Source: Hyphomicrobiales bacterium (GTDB lineage: Bacteria > Pseudomonadota > Alphaproteobacteria > Rhizobiales > Rhizobiaceae). From it: a stretch of 64,000 bases of DNA. Location of the stretch: the NCBI GenBank assembly GCA_900472625.1, contig UCIT01000003.1, positions 62,001 through 126,000 on the forward strand, given 5' to 3'. Both the position numbers and the translations under genes were made by a program. This document shows, one piece after another, positions 46,677 through 55,023 of the stretch (within the stretch, counting starts at the first letter, position 1; each line of letters starts with the position of its first letter). The notes beneath the pieces are model-generated. The model was not told the DNA's origin and did no database searches. It saw only the letters and a list, made by a program, of their open reading frames with translations.

Positions 46677-48320
46677 TCATTCCTTGCCGATCGTGCCGAC
46701 ATAGTTGGTATCGAAGCTCGGGCCCAGCTTGAAGTTGGTCAGGCCCTTGCGGTAGCCGGCCACCTCGGTCTGCTGGAAGATGAAGACGAACGGGCTGTTG
46801 GCCAGATATTTTTTCTGGATGTCCTGATACATGGCCGCGCGCTTCGCGTTGTCGCGCTCCAGCAGGGCAGCCTTGGCTTCCTTGTCCAGTTCCGGCGCTT
46901 CGAAGGTGTTGCGCCATGCCAGGGTCTTCACAGTGCCGGCATCCGAGTTGTCGGGGTTGCTGGTAAAGGTATCGGCGTTGGAGTTCGGGTCGAAGTAGTC
47001 GGAACCCCACTGGCCGATGTAGATGTCGTGCGTACGGGCGCGGAACTTGGTCAGCGTCTGCTTGCCGTCGCCGGGGATGATGTCCATCTTGATGCCGGCC
47101 TGCGCGACCGACTGCTGGATGGATTCGGCAATGCCGGTGACCGGCTGTGTGTTACGGACGTCGATCGTCACCGAAAAGCCATCCTTGAGGCCGGCCTTCG
47201 CCAGCAGTTCCTTGGCCTTTGCAACATCAAGCTTGTAGGGGTTCTCGTCGAGCGCGCCCAGCTGGCCCTTCGGCAGGAAGGTCTGGTGGATTTCACCGAT
47301 GCCCTTGATCAGCGTCGCGCCGATCGCGTCGTAGTCGACCAGGTACTTGAAGGCTTCCTGGACTTCCGGCTTCTTCAGGTTCTCGTTCTTGGAATTGAGG
47401 CTGATGAAGTAGACGGTGCCCTTCGGCGCGCTTTCGCTGGCGAGGTCGGCGTTCTTGGCGACGGCGTCGAGATCGCCGGGCTCGAGGTTGCGGGCGATGT
47501 CGATATCGCCGGCCTCAAGCGCCAGGCGCTGCGCCGAGCTTTCCTTCATGAAGCGGTAGATGACGCGGGCGAGCTTTGCCTTGTCGCCGTAGTAGTTGTC
47601 GTTGCGCTCGAGCACGACCACTTCGTTGGCGCGCCATTCGCGCAGCTTGAAGGCGCCGGAGCCGGCATAGCCGGTCTTCAGCCATTCGTTGCCGAAGTCA
47701 TTGTCGTACTTGTAGTCGGCAGATGGGGTGACCGGCTTGACGTGGTCGAGAACCAGCTTCTTGTCGACGACGGAGGCAACGGTCGCCGTCAGGCAGTTCA
47801 GTACGAAGCTCGGTGCGTAGGGCTTGTCGACGGTAAAGGTGAAGGTGCTCTCGTCGGTCGCCTTGGCCTTTTCGGTGACATTGTCACCCGTGATGCCGAA
47901 CTGCGTGATGATGAAGGCAGGGCTCTTGTCGAGCTTGACTGCGCGTTCGAAGGACCATGCGACGTCTTCAGCGGTAATCGGGTTGCCGGAGGCGAACTTC
48001 ATGCCGGATTTCAGCTTGAAGGTATAGGTCAGGCCGTCGTCGGAGACCGTCCAGCTGTCGGCGAGATCGCCCTTGACCTTCGAGGTGTCGGCCATGTCGA
48101 GACGCACGAGAAGGCTGTAGGTGTTGCTGGTGACCTCGGCGGTGGAAAGCTCGAAAGCTTCGCCCGGGTCCATGGTGATGATGTCGTCGATTGCGAAACC
48201 TTCGACGAGCGTGTCCTTGGGCGTTTCGGCGAAAGCGGCCGGTGCTGCCATCATCAGGATGGAAAGCGCGGCGCCGGCGGACAGCGCACGAATGCTGCGG
48301 TTGAATGTGTTCATCATCAT
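46677..48320 (-). CDS. Peptide ABC transporter periplasmic substrate-binding protein
   Basis: This SBP_bac_5-family protein (about 547 residues) has a signal peptide ending AAPAAFA before ETPKDTL. The family core runs through WSFERAVKLDKSPA and TDESTFTFTVDKPYAPSF to the C-terminal lobe. Four in-frame ATGs cluster at 48314-48326; 48320 has AGGGGA at the best spacing. It lies between the dipeptidase and permease genes. The substrate is probably a di- or oligopeptide, inferred from family and the adjacent dipeptidase. Confidence 0.92.
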   Translation of the reverse strand: MMMNTFNRSIRALSAGAALSILMMAAPAAFAETPKDTLVEGFAIDDIITMDPGEAFELSTAEVTSNTYSLLVRLDMADTSKVKGDLADSWTVSDDGLTYTFKLKSGMKFASGNPITAEDVAWSFERAVKLDKSPAFIITQFGITGDNVTEKAKATDESTFTFTVDKPYAPSFVLNCLTATVASVVDKKLVLDHVKPVTPSADYKYDNDFGNEWLKTGYAGSGAFKLREWRANEVVVLERNDNYYGDKAKLARVIYRFMKESSAQRLALEAGDIDIARNLEPGDLDAVAKNADLASESAPKGTVYFISLNSKNENLKKPEVQEAFKYLVDYDAIGATLIKGIGEIHQTFLPKGQLGALDENPYKLDVAKAKELLAKAGLKDGFSVTIDVRNTQPVTGIAESIQQSVAQAGIKMDIIPGDGKQTLTKFRARTHDIYIGQWGSDYFDPNSNADTFTSNPDNSDAGTVKTLAWRNTFEAPELDKEAKAALLERDNAKRAAMYQDIQKKYLANSPFVFIFQQTEVAGYRKGLTNFKLGPSFDTNYVGTIGKE

Positions 48321-48372
48321 AATCATAGTCCCCTGTTCATTTTTTGAATTTGATAGAAGCGTTTCAACAGTC

Positions 48373-49431
48373 TCAGGCCGCCTTTTCTCCCCATGCCGAC
48401 GACAGAATTCTGAGCCAGTTTTCGCTGGCCAACTTCTCGAGATCCTGGCCAGCATATCCAGCGCGCCGAAGTGCATCAATCAGCTTCTGGTTGCCGGCGG
48501 CGTCGCCGATCGCGTCGGGAATGGTGGCGCCGTCAAAGTCCGAGCCGAGCGCAACGCAGTCGATGCCGACGCGCTCCACGAGGTAGTCGATGTGGCGGAT
48601 CATGTCGCTGAGCGGCGTGTCGCCATCGGAGCGGGCGTCGTCGCGCAACATGGCGGTTGCGTAGTTGAGGCCAACGAGGCCGTGGCTCTCCTTGATCGCG
48701 TCGAGCTGCCTGTCCGTTAGGTTGCGCGCCACCGGCGTCAGCGCATGGACGTTGGAGTGGCTGGCGACGAGCGGCTGATCGGTGGTCTTGGCCACATCCC
48801 AGAAGCCCTTCTCGGTGATGTGGGCGAGATCGAGCATGATGCCGAGCCGGTTGCACTCGCGCACCAGTTCAAAACCGGCATCGGTAAGGCCAAGGCCGGT
48901 GTCCGGCGACATCGGGAACGCGAAAGGTACGCCATGGCCGAAGATGTTGTGCCGGCTCCAGACCGGACCCAACGAGCGCAGACCTGCCGCGTAAAACACT
49001 TCGAGTTCGGCCAAATCCGCGCCGATCGCCTCGCAGCCCTCCATATGCATGACGGCCGCGAAGACGCCGTCTTCAATGGCCTTGCGGATATCCTTGACCG
49101 ACCGGCAGAGACGCCAGGCACCGGCACGATCAAGCCGAAGCGCGATTGCGGCCATCTCATTGGCGATCTTGAGCGACGGAAGGGGATCGAGCGGCGCTGC
49201 CAGCGGCGTGACGTAATGGCCATCCTTGTCAGGATCGGCGAAGACCAGATCGCCGGATGGAATGTATATGGCGCACAGTCCGCCGACGAGGCCGCCGGTC
49301 TTGGCGCGTGGGGCGTCGATGTGGCCGGTGTCGATGCCGTTGGCAAATTCGGCGACTGGATCGCCACCCTCCCGCTCATGTGTCCAAAGCCGGAGGAGAA
49401 CGTCATTGTGGCCGTCGAATACGAATTGCAT
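48373..49431 (-). CDS. Membrane-type (M19 family) dipeptidase
   Basis: The 352-residue metallopeptidase of family M19 (renal dipeptidase type) hydrolyses dipeptides, often including those with a D-residue at the C-terminal position. The zinc ligands are visible as His and Asp in DGHNDVLLR near the N-terminus, Glu in MHMEGCEAIG, His in LDLAHITEKG and His in VASHSNVHAL. No signal peptide is seen with the ATG at 49431 (MQFVFDGHND); an upstream in-frame ATG at 49524 is less likely. It is the first gene of the peptide-transport operon, 52 bases before the binding-protein gene. Confidence 0.9.
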   Translation of the reverse strand: MQFVFDGHNDVLLRLWTHEREGGDPVAEFANGIDTGHIDAPRAKTGGLVGGLCAIYIPSGDLVFADPDKDGHYVTPLAAPLDPLPSLKIANEMAAIALRLDRAGAWRLCRSVKDIRKAIEDGVFAAVMHMEGCEAIGADLAELEVFYAAGLRSLGPVWSRHNIFGHGVPFAFPMSPDTGLGLTDAGFELVRECNRLGIMLDLAHITEKGFWDVAKTTDQPLVASHSNVHALTPVARNLTDRQLDAIKESHGLVGLNYATAMLRDDARSDGDTPLSDMIRHIDYLVERVGIDCVALGSDFDGATIPDAIGDAAGNQKLIDALRRAGYAGQDLEKLASENWLRILSSAWGEKAA

Positions 49432-49485
49432 GTAAGGTCCCGTGCGCCCGGGGCGGGCAATGTGAAGCGCGCAGAATAGAAAAGA

Positions 49486-49510
49486 TGGCGGAATACGCCA
49501 CTCTTTTTTT
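49486..49510. terminator. Hairpin with T-runs upstream of the dipeptidase operon
   Basis: A 5-bp stem, TGGCG/CGCCA (49486-49490 with 49496-49500), is followed by CTC and seven Ts on the plus strand, and by TCTTTTCT on the minus strand. On the minus strand it lies about 55 bases before the dipeptidase start, so it might act as an attenuator. No plus-strand gene needs it. Confidence 0.4.
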
Positions 49511-49644
49511 AAGAATATTTTCAATCACCAGCTGGCTCTCGATAATGTCGTTCATCTCGGATCGGGCCGATGAAAATGTGATTGATGCTGATTATATGAT
49601 GCAGCAGAAATGGCGGCCGATCGTCGCCTGACATGGAGAGAATA

Positions 49645-50154
49645 ATGCCTGTTTCGATGTATCGTCTGACAGTGCCCGCGTTTCAGCGTGGGCTGACAAA
49701 TCTCGGCGTCTATCTCGACAAAGCCGAGAAATTCGTCGCCGAAAAGGGGATCGATCCAGTAGATCTGGTTGGCGCACGCCTCGCTCCGGATATGCTGCCT
49801 CTCTCCGGCCAGTACCAGAGAGCAACCGACAGCGCCAAGCTGGCGCTTGCACGGTTGACCGGCACGGACGCCCCGAAGTTCGAGGATAACGAAACGACGA
49901 TCGCCGATCTGCGGGCGCGTCTGGCAAAGACGGAAGCCTATCTTACTACGATCACGCCTGATGCGCTCGATGGCAGCGAGGGGCGGGAAGTGGTGATTTC
50001 GCCCGGCGGCAACAAGGTGATTTTCCGCGGCGAGGATTATCTCACCGGTTTCGCCCTGCCGAACTTTTATTTTCACATCGCGACGGCGCACGGAATCCTG
50101 CGCAATCAGGGTGCGCCGGTGGGCAAGCTGGATTATCTCGGCCGCCTCGGCTGA
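49645..50154 (+). CDS. DUF1993 family protein
   Basis: The 169-residue protein (from ATG 49645, preceded by GGAGAGA; 49633 is an alternative in-frame ATG) begins MPVSMYRLTVPAFQRGL and contains the DUF1993 core, including AARLAPDML-type sequence as GARLAPDMLPLSGQYQRATD and the C-terminal FALPNFYFHIATAHGILRNQG. The family has a DinB-like four-helix bundle, and the two histidines near the C-terminus fit a metal-binding pocket. Function is unknown. It is monocistronic and converges on the sulfatase-like gene. Confidence 0.85.
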   Translation: MPVSMYRLTVPAFQRGLTNLGVYLDKAEKFVAEKGIDPVDLVGARLAPDMLPLSGQYQRATDSAKLALARLTGTDAPKFEDNETTIADLRARLAKTEAYLTTITPDALDGSEGREVVISPGGNKVIFRGEDYLTGFALPNFYFHIATAHGILRNQGAPVGKLDYLGRLG

Positions 50155-50166
50155 GGAGCATTGCGC

Positions 50167-51687
50167 TCAGGGCCGGTGGCGAACCGGCCCGTTGGCCGTC
50201 AGCTCGGTATAGGCCAGCGTCTGATCGAGATGGCGGGCCCGCAGCGACAGAAGCTTTTCCGCATAGGCGAGCCGCGTCGGTGCGTGTGCGGGGTCGGATG
50301 CGATGTTTTTCAGTTCCATCGGGTCGTTGACGAGATCGAACAGCAGCGGCGGCAATCCCGAGAAATGCACGTATTTGAACTGCGCGTCCCTGATGACGGC
50401 GAGATTGCACTCGTTCGAGCGCAGGCCGAAGTGACGCTCGGCTTCCTGACCTGAGATGTCGCGGAAATCGAATTCCCAGAATGCGGCGTCCCGCCACCAG
50501 CCCAACGGCGCGCCTTCTGTAAAGGGCAGCAATGACTGTCCGTCGAGGCTGTTTTTGGGCTCTACCTCCAGCTTCTCGCAAAGCGTCGGGAAAATGTCGG
50601 CCGCGCTGGTGAAATGGGTGACGGTGTTTCCCGACGTTGCCGCCCGCGGATCGCGAACAACCAGCGGGATGTGGTAGCTGCCATCGAAGAAGCCGCCCTT
50701 GCCGAGCGCCCAGTGATCGCCCGCCATCTCGGCATGATCCGAGGTGAAGATGATCACTGTATTTTCCCAGGCTCCGAAATTCTTCAAGGCCTGCCAGATG
50801 CGGCCCAACTGCGCATCGACTTCCGCGATCATCCCGTAGTAGATCGCGCGGATCGTTGAGATCTCGTGGGTGTTCCAATTGGCGACCGCACCAGTGGCGC
50901 CGTGGATGAAGCTGGCTTTCTCGTTTCGCGGCAGAGTGTAGGCCAGATAGGGATGCGCGCGTGCTTCGGCTTCTGCACTCTCCGCCCGCGCGAATGCGGG
51001 ACCGTCAGTCGATGCAAACATGTCATTATAAGGTGCTGGTGCCGAGAATGGCGGGTGCGGGCGCAGGAAGGACAGATGCGCGAACCACGGTGCCTCCTGT
51101 TCGTCCAGCCAGCGGAGGAATTCGCCTGTCAGGAACGCCGTTTGCGTTTCGTCGCTGGAATAGCTTGTCGGCGCATTGGAAATATCGCCGGGCTTGGCGC
51201 CGACGGGAATATGGATATCCCGGCTCGTCGCCTCCGCATGCCCGCGTGCGCGAAGCCATGACAGCCATTGCTTCTCGTGCTCCGGCAGCAACTGCCTTGC
51301 GGTGAAGCCCGGTAGCAGGCCTTCGTAGGTGGTCAGGTGCGGATCGTTGGCATCGAGGCCGCGTGGATCGGGTGCGGTGTCGGTGTAGCCGAACAGGGTG
51401 GGCTCGTAGTCGGCGCGCCGTGCCGCCAGCGCCAGATTATCGATGCGGGCATCCAGCGGAGAACCATTGCGGCAGACCCGGTGGTTCATCTGGTAGAGGC
51501 CGGTGTAAAGCGTTGCGCGCGCAGGCGAACACGGCGCGGCACCGGCATAATGGCGGGCAAACAAGGTGCCCTCGCTTGCCAGCGCATCGACATTCGGCGT
51601 TTTCACGCACGAATGGCCGAGTGCCGACAGACAATCACCGCGCCACTGGTCGGCGGTGATTAGGAGAATGTTCGGTTTGCCCACCAT
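50167..51687 (-). CDS. Phosphonate monoester hydrolase / sulfatase-family enzyme
   Basis: The 506-residue enzyme of the alkaline-phosphatase superfamily has the formylglycine motif CSPAR with Cys53 as the residue to be oxidised. The metal-binding ITADQWRGD near the N-terminus and FTSDHAEMAGDHWALGKGG near residue 315 are present. The stretch YQMNHRVCRNGSPLDARIDNLA, the DPRGLDANDP region, and the tail YVHFSGLPPLLFDLVNDP closely resemble Rhizobium and Burkholderia phosphonate monoester hydrolases, which also hydrolyse phosphodiesters and sulfate esters. So PMH is preferred over arylsulfatase. It lies 12 bases after galE. The formylglycine-generating enzyme is not encoded nearby. Confidence 0.85.
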   Translation of the reverse strand: MVGKPNILLITADQWRGDCLSALGHSCVKTPNVDALASEGTLFARHYAGAAPCSPARATLYTGLYQMNHRVCRNGSPLDARIDNLALAARRADYEPTLFGYTDTAPDPRGLDANDPHLTTYEGLLPGFTARQLLPEHEKQWLSWLRARGHAEATSRDIHIPVGAKPGDISNAPTSYSSDETQTAFLTGEFLRWLDEQEAPWFAHLSFLRPHPPFSAPAPYNDMFASTDGPAFARAESAEAEARAHPYLAYTLPRNEKASFIHGATGAVANWNTHEISTIRAIYYGMIAEVDAQLGRIWQALKNFGAWENTVIIFTSDHAEMAGDHWALGKGGFFDGSYHIPLVVRDPRAATSGNTVTHFTSAADIFPTLCEKLEVEPKNSLDGQSLLPFTEGAPLGWWRDAAFWEFDFRDISGQEAERHFGLRSNECNLAVIRDAQFKYVHFSGLPPLLFDLVNDPMELKNIASDPAHAPTRLAYAEKLLSLRARHLDQTLAYTELTANGPVRHRP

Positions 51688-51699
51688 TGATTCGGCCGT

Positions 51700-52683
51700 T
51701 CAGTGATGGTTGGACTTGGAGTGCCAGTTCCAGGCCGAGCGGATGATCTGGGAGAGATCATGCTGCGGTACCCAGCCCAAGACCTCGCGTGCCTTGTCGT
51801 TGTTGGCCACGAGCGTGTGCGAATCGCCCTCGCGCCTGCCGACATACTCGACCGGGAAAGGCTTGGCGGAGACGTCCTCGATAGTCGAGAGAAGTTCCTT
51901 GACGGTGGTGCCTGTTCCCGTGCCGAGGTTGAGCGCGACCGATTCCCCGCCCCGCAACAGATATTCGACGGCGCGCACATGGGCGTCGGCGAGATCGAGA
52001 ACGTGGATGTAATCGCGCACGCAGGTGCCGTCACGCGTTTCATAGTCGCTGCCGAACACCTTGAAGCCTTCGCGGCGGCCGAGTGCGGCGTCGATCGCCA
52101 ATGGTATGGCGTGCGTTTCCGGCTGATGCCATTCGCCGATCCGGCCTTCGAAGTCGGCGCCGGCGGCGTTGAAGTAGCGCAGCACCACCGAGCGGAAGCC
52201 GGTGTACTTGTCGTAGTCGGACAGGGCCTGCTCGACGATGTACTTGGTCTGGCCGTATGGATTGATCGGCACCTGCCGATGGGTTTCGTCGAGCGGCACG
52301 CTCTGCGGCAGACCATAGGTCGCGCAGGTGGAGGAGAAGACGAAGTTCTTGATGCCGGCTGACTGGGCAGCTGCCAGAAGGGTCAGCGTCCCGATGACGT
52401 TGTTTTCATAGAATGCGACCGGGTCCTTCACCGATTCGCCGACTTCGATCAGTGCCGCAAAATGCAGGATGGCTGCCGGTTTGTGCTTGGCCAGGACATC
52501 GTCGAGCTTTGCGCGATCCCTGATGTCACCTTCCTCGGCCGGCCCCCATCTCACGAACTCGCGGTGGCCATTCGAGAAATTGTCGAAAACGACGGGCTTG
52601 AAACCCTTGTTGGCGAGATCGAGACACGTGTGAGAGCCGATATATCCGGCACCACCGACGACCAGAACTGTTTCACCTGCCAT
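51700..52683 (-). CDS. galE: UDP-glucose 4-epimerase
   Basis: GalE (ExoB in rhizobia) interconverts UDP-glucose and UDP-galactose, supplying galactose for exopolysaccharide and LPS. The 327-residue protein starts MAGETVLVVGGAGYIGSHT, the NAD-binding motif. The catalytic region contains SSTCATYG and the YGQTKYIVE Tyr-x3-Lys pair near residue 145. C-terminal GTGTGTTVKELL is also typical. AAGGTGG precedes the ATG. It is co-directional with the PMH gene at 12 bases, so probably co-transcribed. Confidence 0.95.
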   Translation of the reverse strand: MAGETVLVVGGAGYIGSHTCLDLANKGFKPVVFDNFSNGHREFVRWGPAEEGDIRDRAKLDDVLAKHKPAAILHFAALIEVGESVKDPVAFYENNVIGTLTLLAAAQSAGIKNFVFSSTCATYGLPQSVPLDETHRQVPINPYGQTKYIVEQALSDYDKYTGFRSVVLRYFNAAGADFEGRIGEWHQPETHAIPLAIDAALGRREGFKVFGSDYETRDGTCVRDYIHVLDLADAHVRAVEYLLRGGESVALNLGTGTGTTVKELLSTIEDVSAKPFPVEYVGRREGDSHTLVANNDKAREVLGWVPQHDLSQIIRSAWNWHSKSNHH

Positions 52684-53002
52684 GCACCACCTTCTGTAGT
52701 TGGAATCGATAGCAATAGAGTTAGGCCAACGACATGGCGATAAAAAGAACGAAATGGGTGCCTGCTGTCATTGATTGCATCTTATCGTGAATACAATCTA
52801 AGAACGGCGGAGCGGGTGCTAGATCGGTTCGTTAATCTGGAATTTGTTCACTACAGAGAATGTAGAATTTCTGGAATGGGAGCATAAATACACGCCATCT
52901 CCGGTGTCCTCGAATTATTTTCGCGATAATACTGCCTTATTTTAGCTTTCATGAATGGTCTATGCTTTGATATGTTAAAGAAAATGGAATTGAAAAATCC
53001 AT
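52684..53002. other. AT-rich intergenic region
   Basis: This 319-base region between divergent galE and a methyltransferase gene is clearly richer in A and T than the surrounding genes, especially 52740-53002. It should hold both promoters. I see no ORF or RNA gene and no strong hairpin. Confidence 0.6.
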
Positions 53003-53818
53003 ATGTCATCAGCAGAGATCTCGAAATCGCTTCGCGCGGATACCGTTATTCGGAAGTTCATATTTCATGATCTTCAAGCGATCGACGGTTATATAGATCC
53101 TCCGGATGCGCTGGTTTTTCTTGCGATCCTGGAGCATCAGGCCGCCTCTGGATTGGGCGGGTCTGTCGCGGAGATCGGTGTCTACTACGGTCGATCCTAT
53201 TTTCTCTTCCGGCGAATCTGTGGTGATGAGGAGCGCATCGTCGCGATAGACCTGTTCGATGTCGACGAGCACACCGGCGGGAGCGAGCAGTATGCGCGTT
53301 TCGTCGAGAACGGGCGCCGGCTAGGCCTGCCCGTTCGCGAGGATCTGGTCATAAAAGGCGACAGCACGCTTCTCGATCCGCACGCGCTTGCGGCCAAGGC
53401 CGGTCCTATCCGTTTTTTCAGCATCGATGGCGGCCATATGCTGCACCACGTCGCCTCCGACAGCGCTCTCGCGGCCGAGACGCTGGCCGATCACGGTATT
53501 ATTGCTTTTGATGATACGTTCAACCCGACCTGGCCCGAGGTCACGGTTGGGGTTGGTGATTTTCTGCGCGAGCAGAGGGGGGAGTTCGCGGTTTTCTGCA
53601 TCACCAAATACAAGACCTATGTCTGCCGCCGCGCTTTTCATGCCGACTATTGCGCCGCCATTGCGGCTTCCGCCGACCTCTCTGCTTTCGAGCATGTGGA
53701 AACCGAGTTTCTCGGTTCGAAGGCCACGCGTCTCGAAAACCCGATGCGGCGGCGTCTCGTCCACCAGCTGCTGGTCCGCAGCGGCATGGGCATTTTTTCG
53801 GAGAGAGCTTATCGCTAG
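53003..53818 (+). CDS. Class I SAM-dependent methyltransferase-like protein
   Basis: The 271-residue protein has a Rossmann-type motif I in GSVAEIGVYYGRSYFLF near residue 55 and the acidic motif II end in ERIVAIDLFD. The FFSIDGGHMLHHV segment near residue 140 is typical of Methyltransf_24-type enzymes acting on sugars or small molecules. The rest is unremarkable. The ATG at 53003 has only a weak ribosome-binding site. It stands alone behind an AT-rich leader. The substrate is unknown. Confidence 0.75.
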   Translation: MSSAEISKSLRADTVIRKFIFHDLQAIDGYIDPPDALVFLAILEHQAASGLGGSVAEIGVYYGRSYFLFRRICGDEERIVAIDLFDVDEHTGGSEQYARFVENGRRLGLPVREDLVIKGDSTLLDPHALAAKAGPIRFFSIDGGHMLHHVASDSALAAETLADHGIIAFDDTFNPTWPEVTVGVGDFLREQRGEFAVFCITKYKTYVCRRAFHADYCAAIAASADLSAFEHVETEFLGSKATRLENPMRRRLVHQLLVRSGMGIFSERAYR

Positions 53819-53849
53819 TGCTTGGCGGATGACCTGCGCCGCAGGCGGA

Positions 53850-53872
53850 AAAATGCCTCGCCGAAGCGAGGC
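53850..53872 (-). terminator. Terminator of the lipid operon
   Basis: A 7-bp stem, GCCTCGC (53855-53861) with GCGAGGC (53866-53872), closes a TTCG tetraloop on the minus strand and is followed there by ATTTTT. It lies about 118 bases beyond the CDP-alcohol phosphotransferase stop. Confidence 0.8.
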
Positions 53873-53989
53873 TAGTCCGAGGTCGCTTCGGGGAAAACAA
53901 GAAGCGACGCGGGTGTTATTGTTGCTGCCCTATCTTTCTACAAGCGCACTTTCGGGGAATCCGGTACGCCTGTGATATTCGCCGGGCGA

Positions 53990-54634
53990 CTAGATATTGT
54001 TGCCTAGTCGCCGAACCAGCGTGCGGCCACGGCGAAGGGCGGTGAAAGCGGCGCCGATCGCGATCAGTGAAAGAGCTGCAAGCAAGAGTTCGTTGTGGCC
54101 GTTCCACAGCGGTTCAAACATCGACAAGAGCGCAGCGGCCGTGATCGTGGCCATTCTGTGTTGCTTGGCCATCGGCCCGGAGAAATCGCTGGGTTGCCCG
54201 GTGGCGCGGCCGAGCTCGCGAACATAAGCGGTCAATACGGCGAAGGAAGCGGCGGCCCAGCCGAGACCGGGCCAGCCGATGCTCACCCCTGCCCCGACCA
54301 GAATCAGAATATCGGCGATCCGGTCCGGAAACTCGTTCCAGAACGGTCCGTCGGCCGCACCCTTGCCGCCTTCCACCGCCACCATTCCATCGAAGAGGTT
54401 GCACAGCAGCCGCAACTGGCAAAAGGCCGCAGCGCAAATCAGCAGCAGCGCGCGTCCCCATCCTGTTTCCTGGCCCGACCAGAGGAAGGCGCCGCCGGCC
54501 AATGCGGCCGCAACCGTGCTGGTCTGCGATATGTGATTGGGGGTCACCGATCTCGATGCCAGCCACTGGGCGATCGACCGGGCCCAATGCGTGTCGCGGC
54601 TTGCCAATGGTCTTCTGTCGCCGGTTTCGGTCAT
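53990..54634 (-). CDS. CDP-alcohol phosphatidyltransferase family protein
   Basis: The 214-residue integral membrane protein (start ATG 54634, preceded by CGGAGGGG) has about five hydrophobic segments. The CDP-alcohol phosphotransferase metal-binding motif is present as DG...A...G...D...D in FDGMVAVEGGKGAADGPFWN, running on to EFPDRIAD; the usual AR is AV and the spacing is slightly longer than the prototype. The SRSVTPNHIS segment just before is also typical. The alcohol acceptor is unknown. It is the last of four translationally coupled genes; its ATG overlaps the stop of the preceding gene as ATGA. Confidence 0.85.
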   Translation of the reverse strand: MTETGDRRPLASRDTHWARSIAQWLASRSVTPNHISQTSTVAAALAGGAFLWSGQETGWGRALLLICAAAFCQLRLLCNLFDGMVAVEGGKGAADGPFWNEFPDRIADILILVGAGVSIGWPGLGWAAASFAVLTAYVRELGRATGQPSDFSGPMAKQHRMATITAAALLSMFEPLWNGHNELLLAALSLIAIGAAFTALRRGRTLVRRLGNNI

Positions 54635-55023
54635 GCCCGTTTTCCCCTCCGATATAGAGAATAATTGTAGATTGCCGCATAGCTGGTGGAGACGGCGAGC
54701 GGCAGCGCGATCGTTTTCAGGATTTCCGGTGTGCCACTTAAAGCATGAATCGTGGCCAGGATGGCGCTCGAACCCAGGCAGGCGATCAATGGCGGTGCCC
54801 ACAAGGCAAGCGCGCCGGAGAACCGGCCGGACAAACGGTCGATCGTCGTCTTGAGGAACAGCGTCAGGCAGGCAGAGAGGAGACCCTGGACGACGCCCGC
54901 GAGTACGGCGCGCGGGAGCGGATAGGCCCGATTGGCGAATATCGCCCAGCCGCCCATGGCAATGAAGGCGAAGGCCACATGGGTAATGCCGCTGCTCGCC
55001 ACCCGCTGCAACCGTGTCGTCAT
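54631..55023 (-). CDS. Small polytopic membrane protein in lipid operon
   Basis: A 130-residue protein beginning MTTRLQRVASSGITHVAFAF with about four hydrophobic segments (roughly 12-30, 38-55, 72-92 and 98-120) and a basic C-terminal tail YRRGKRA. No conserved catalytic motif is visible to me. Four-base ATGA overlaps join it to the CdsA-like gene upstream and the CDP-alcohol phosphotransferase gene downstream, so it is made with them. It could be a GtrA-like flippase-type or scaffold protein, which is only a guess from topology. Confidence 0.8.
   Translation of the reverse strand: MTTRLQRVASSGITHVAFAFIAMGGWAIFANRAYPLPRAVLAGVVQGLLSACLTLFLKTTIDRLSGRFSGALALWAPPLIACLGSSAILATIHALSGTPEILKTIALPLAVSTSYAAIYNYSLYRRGKRA

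Noticed and set aside
45846..48347. 833-codon plus-strand ORF opposite the peptide-binding and permease genes
   Set aside because: The minus strand encodes well-conserved ABC transporter proteins; the plus frame has no recognisable domain.
50170..50190. 8-bp inverted repeat GGGCCGGT/ACCGGCCC as terminator for the DUF1993 gene
   Set aside because: It lies inside the final codons of the PMH gene and has no T-run, so it could simply reflect coding sequence.
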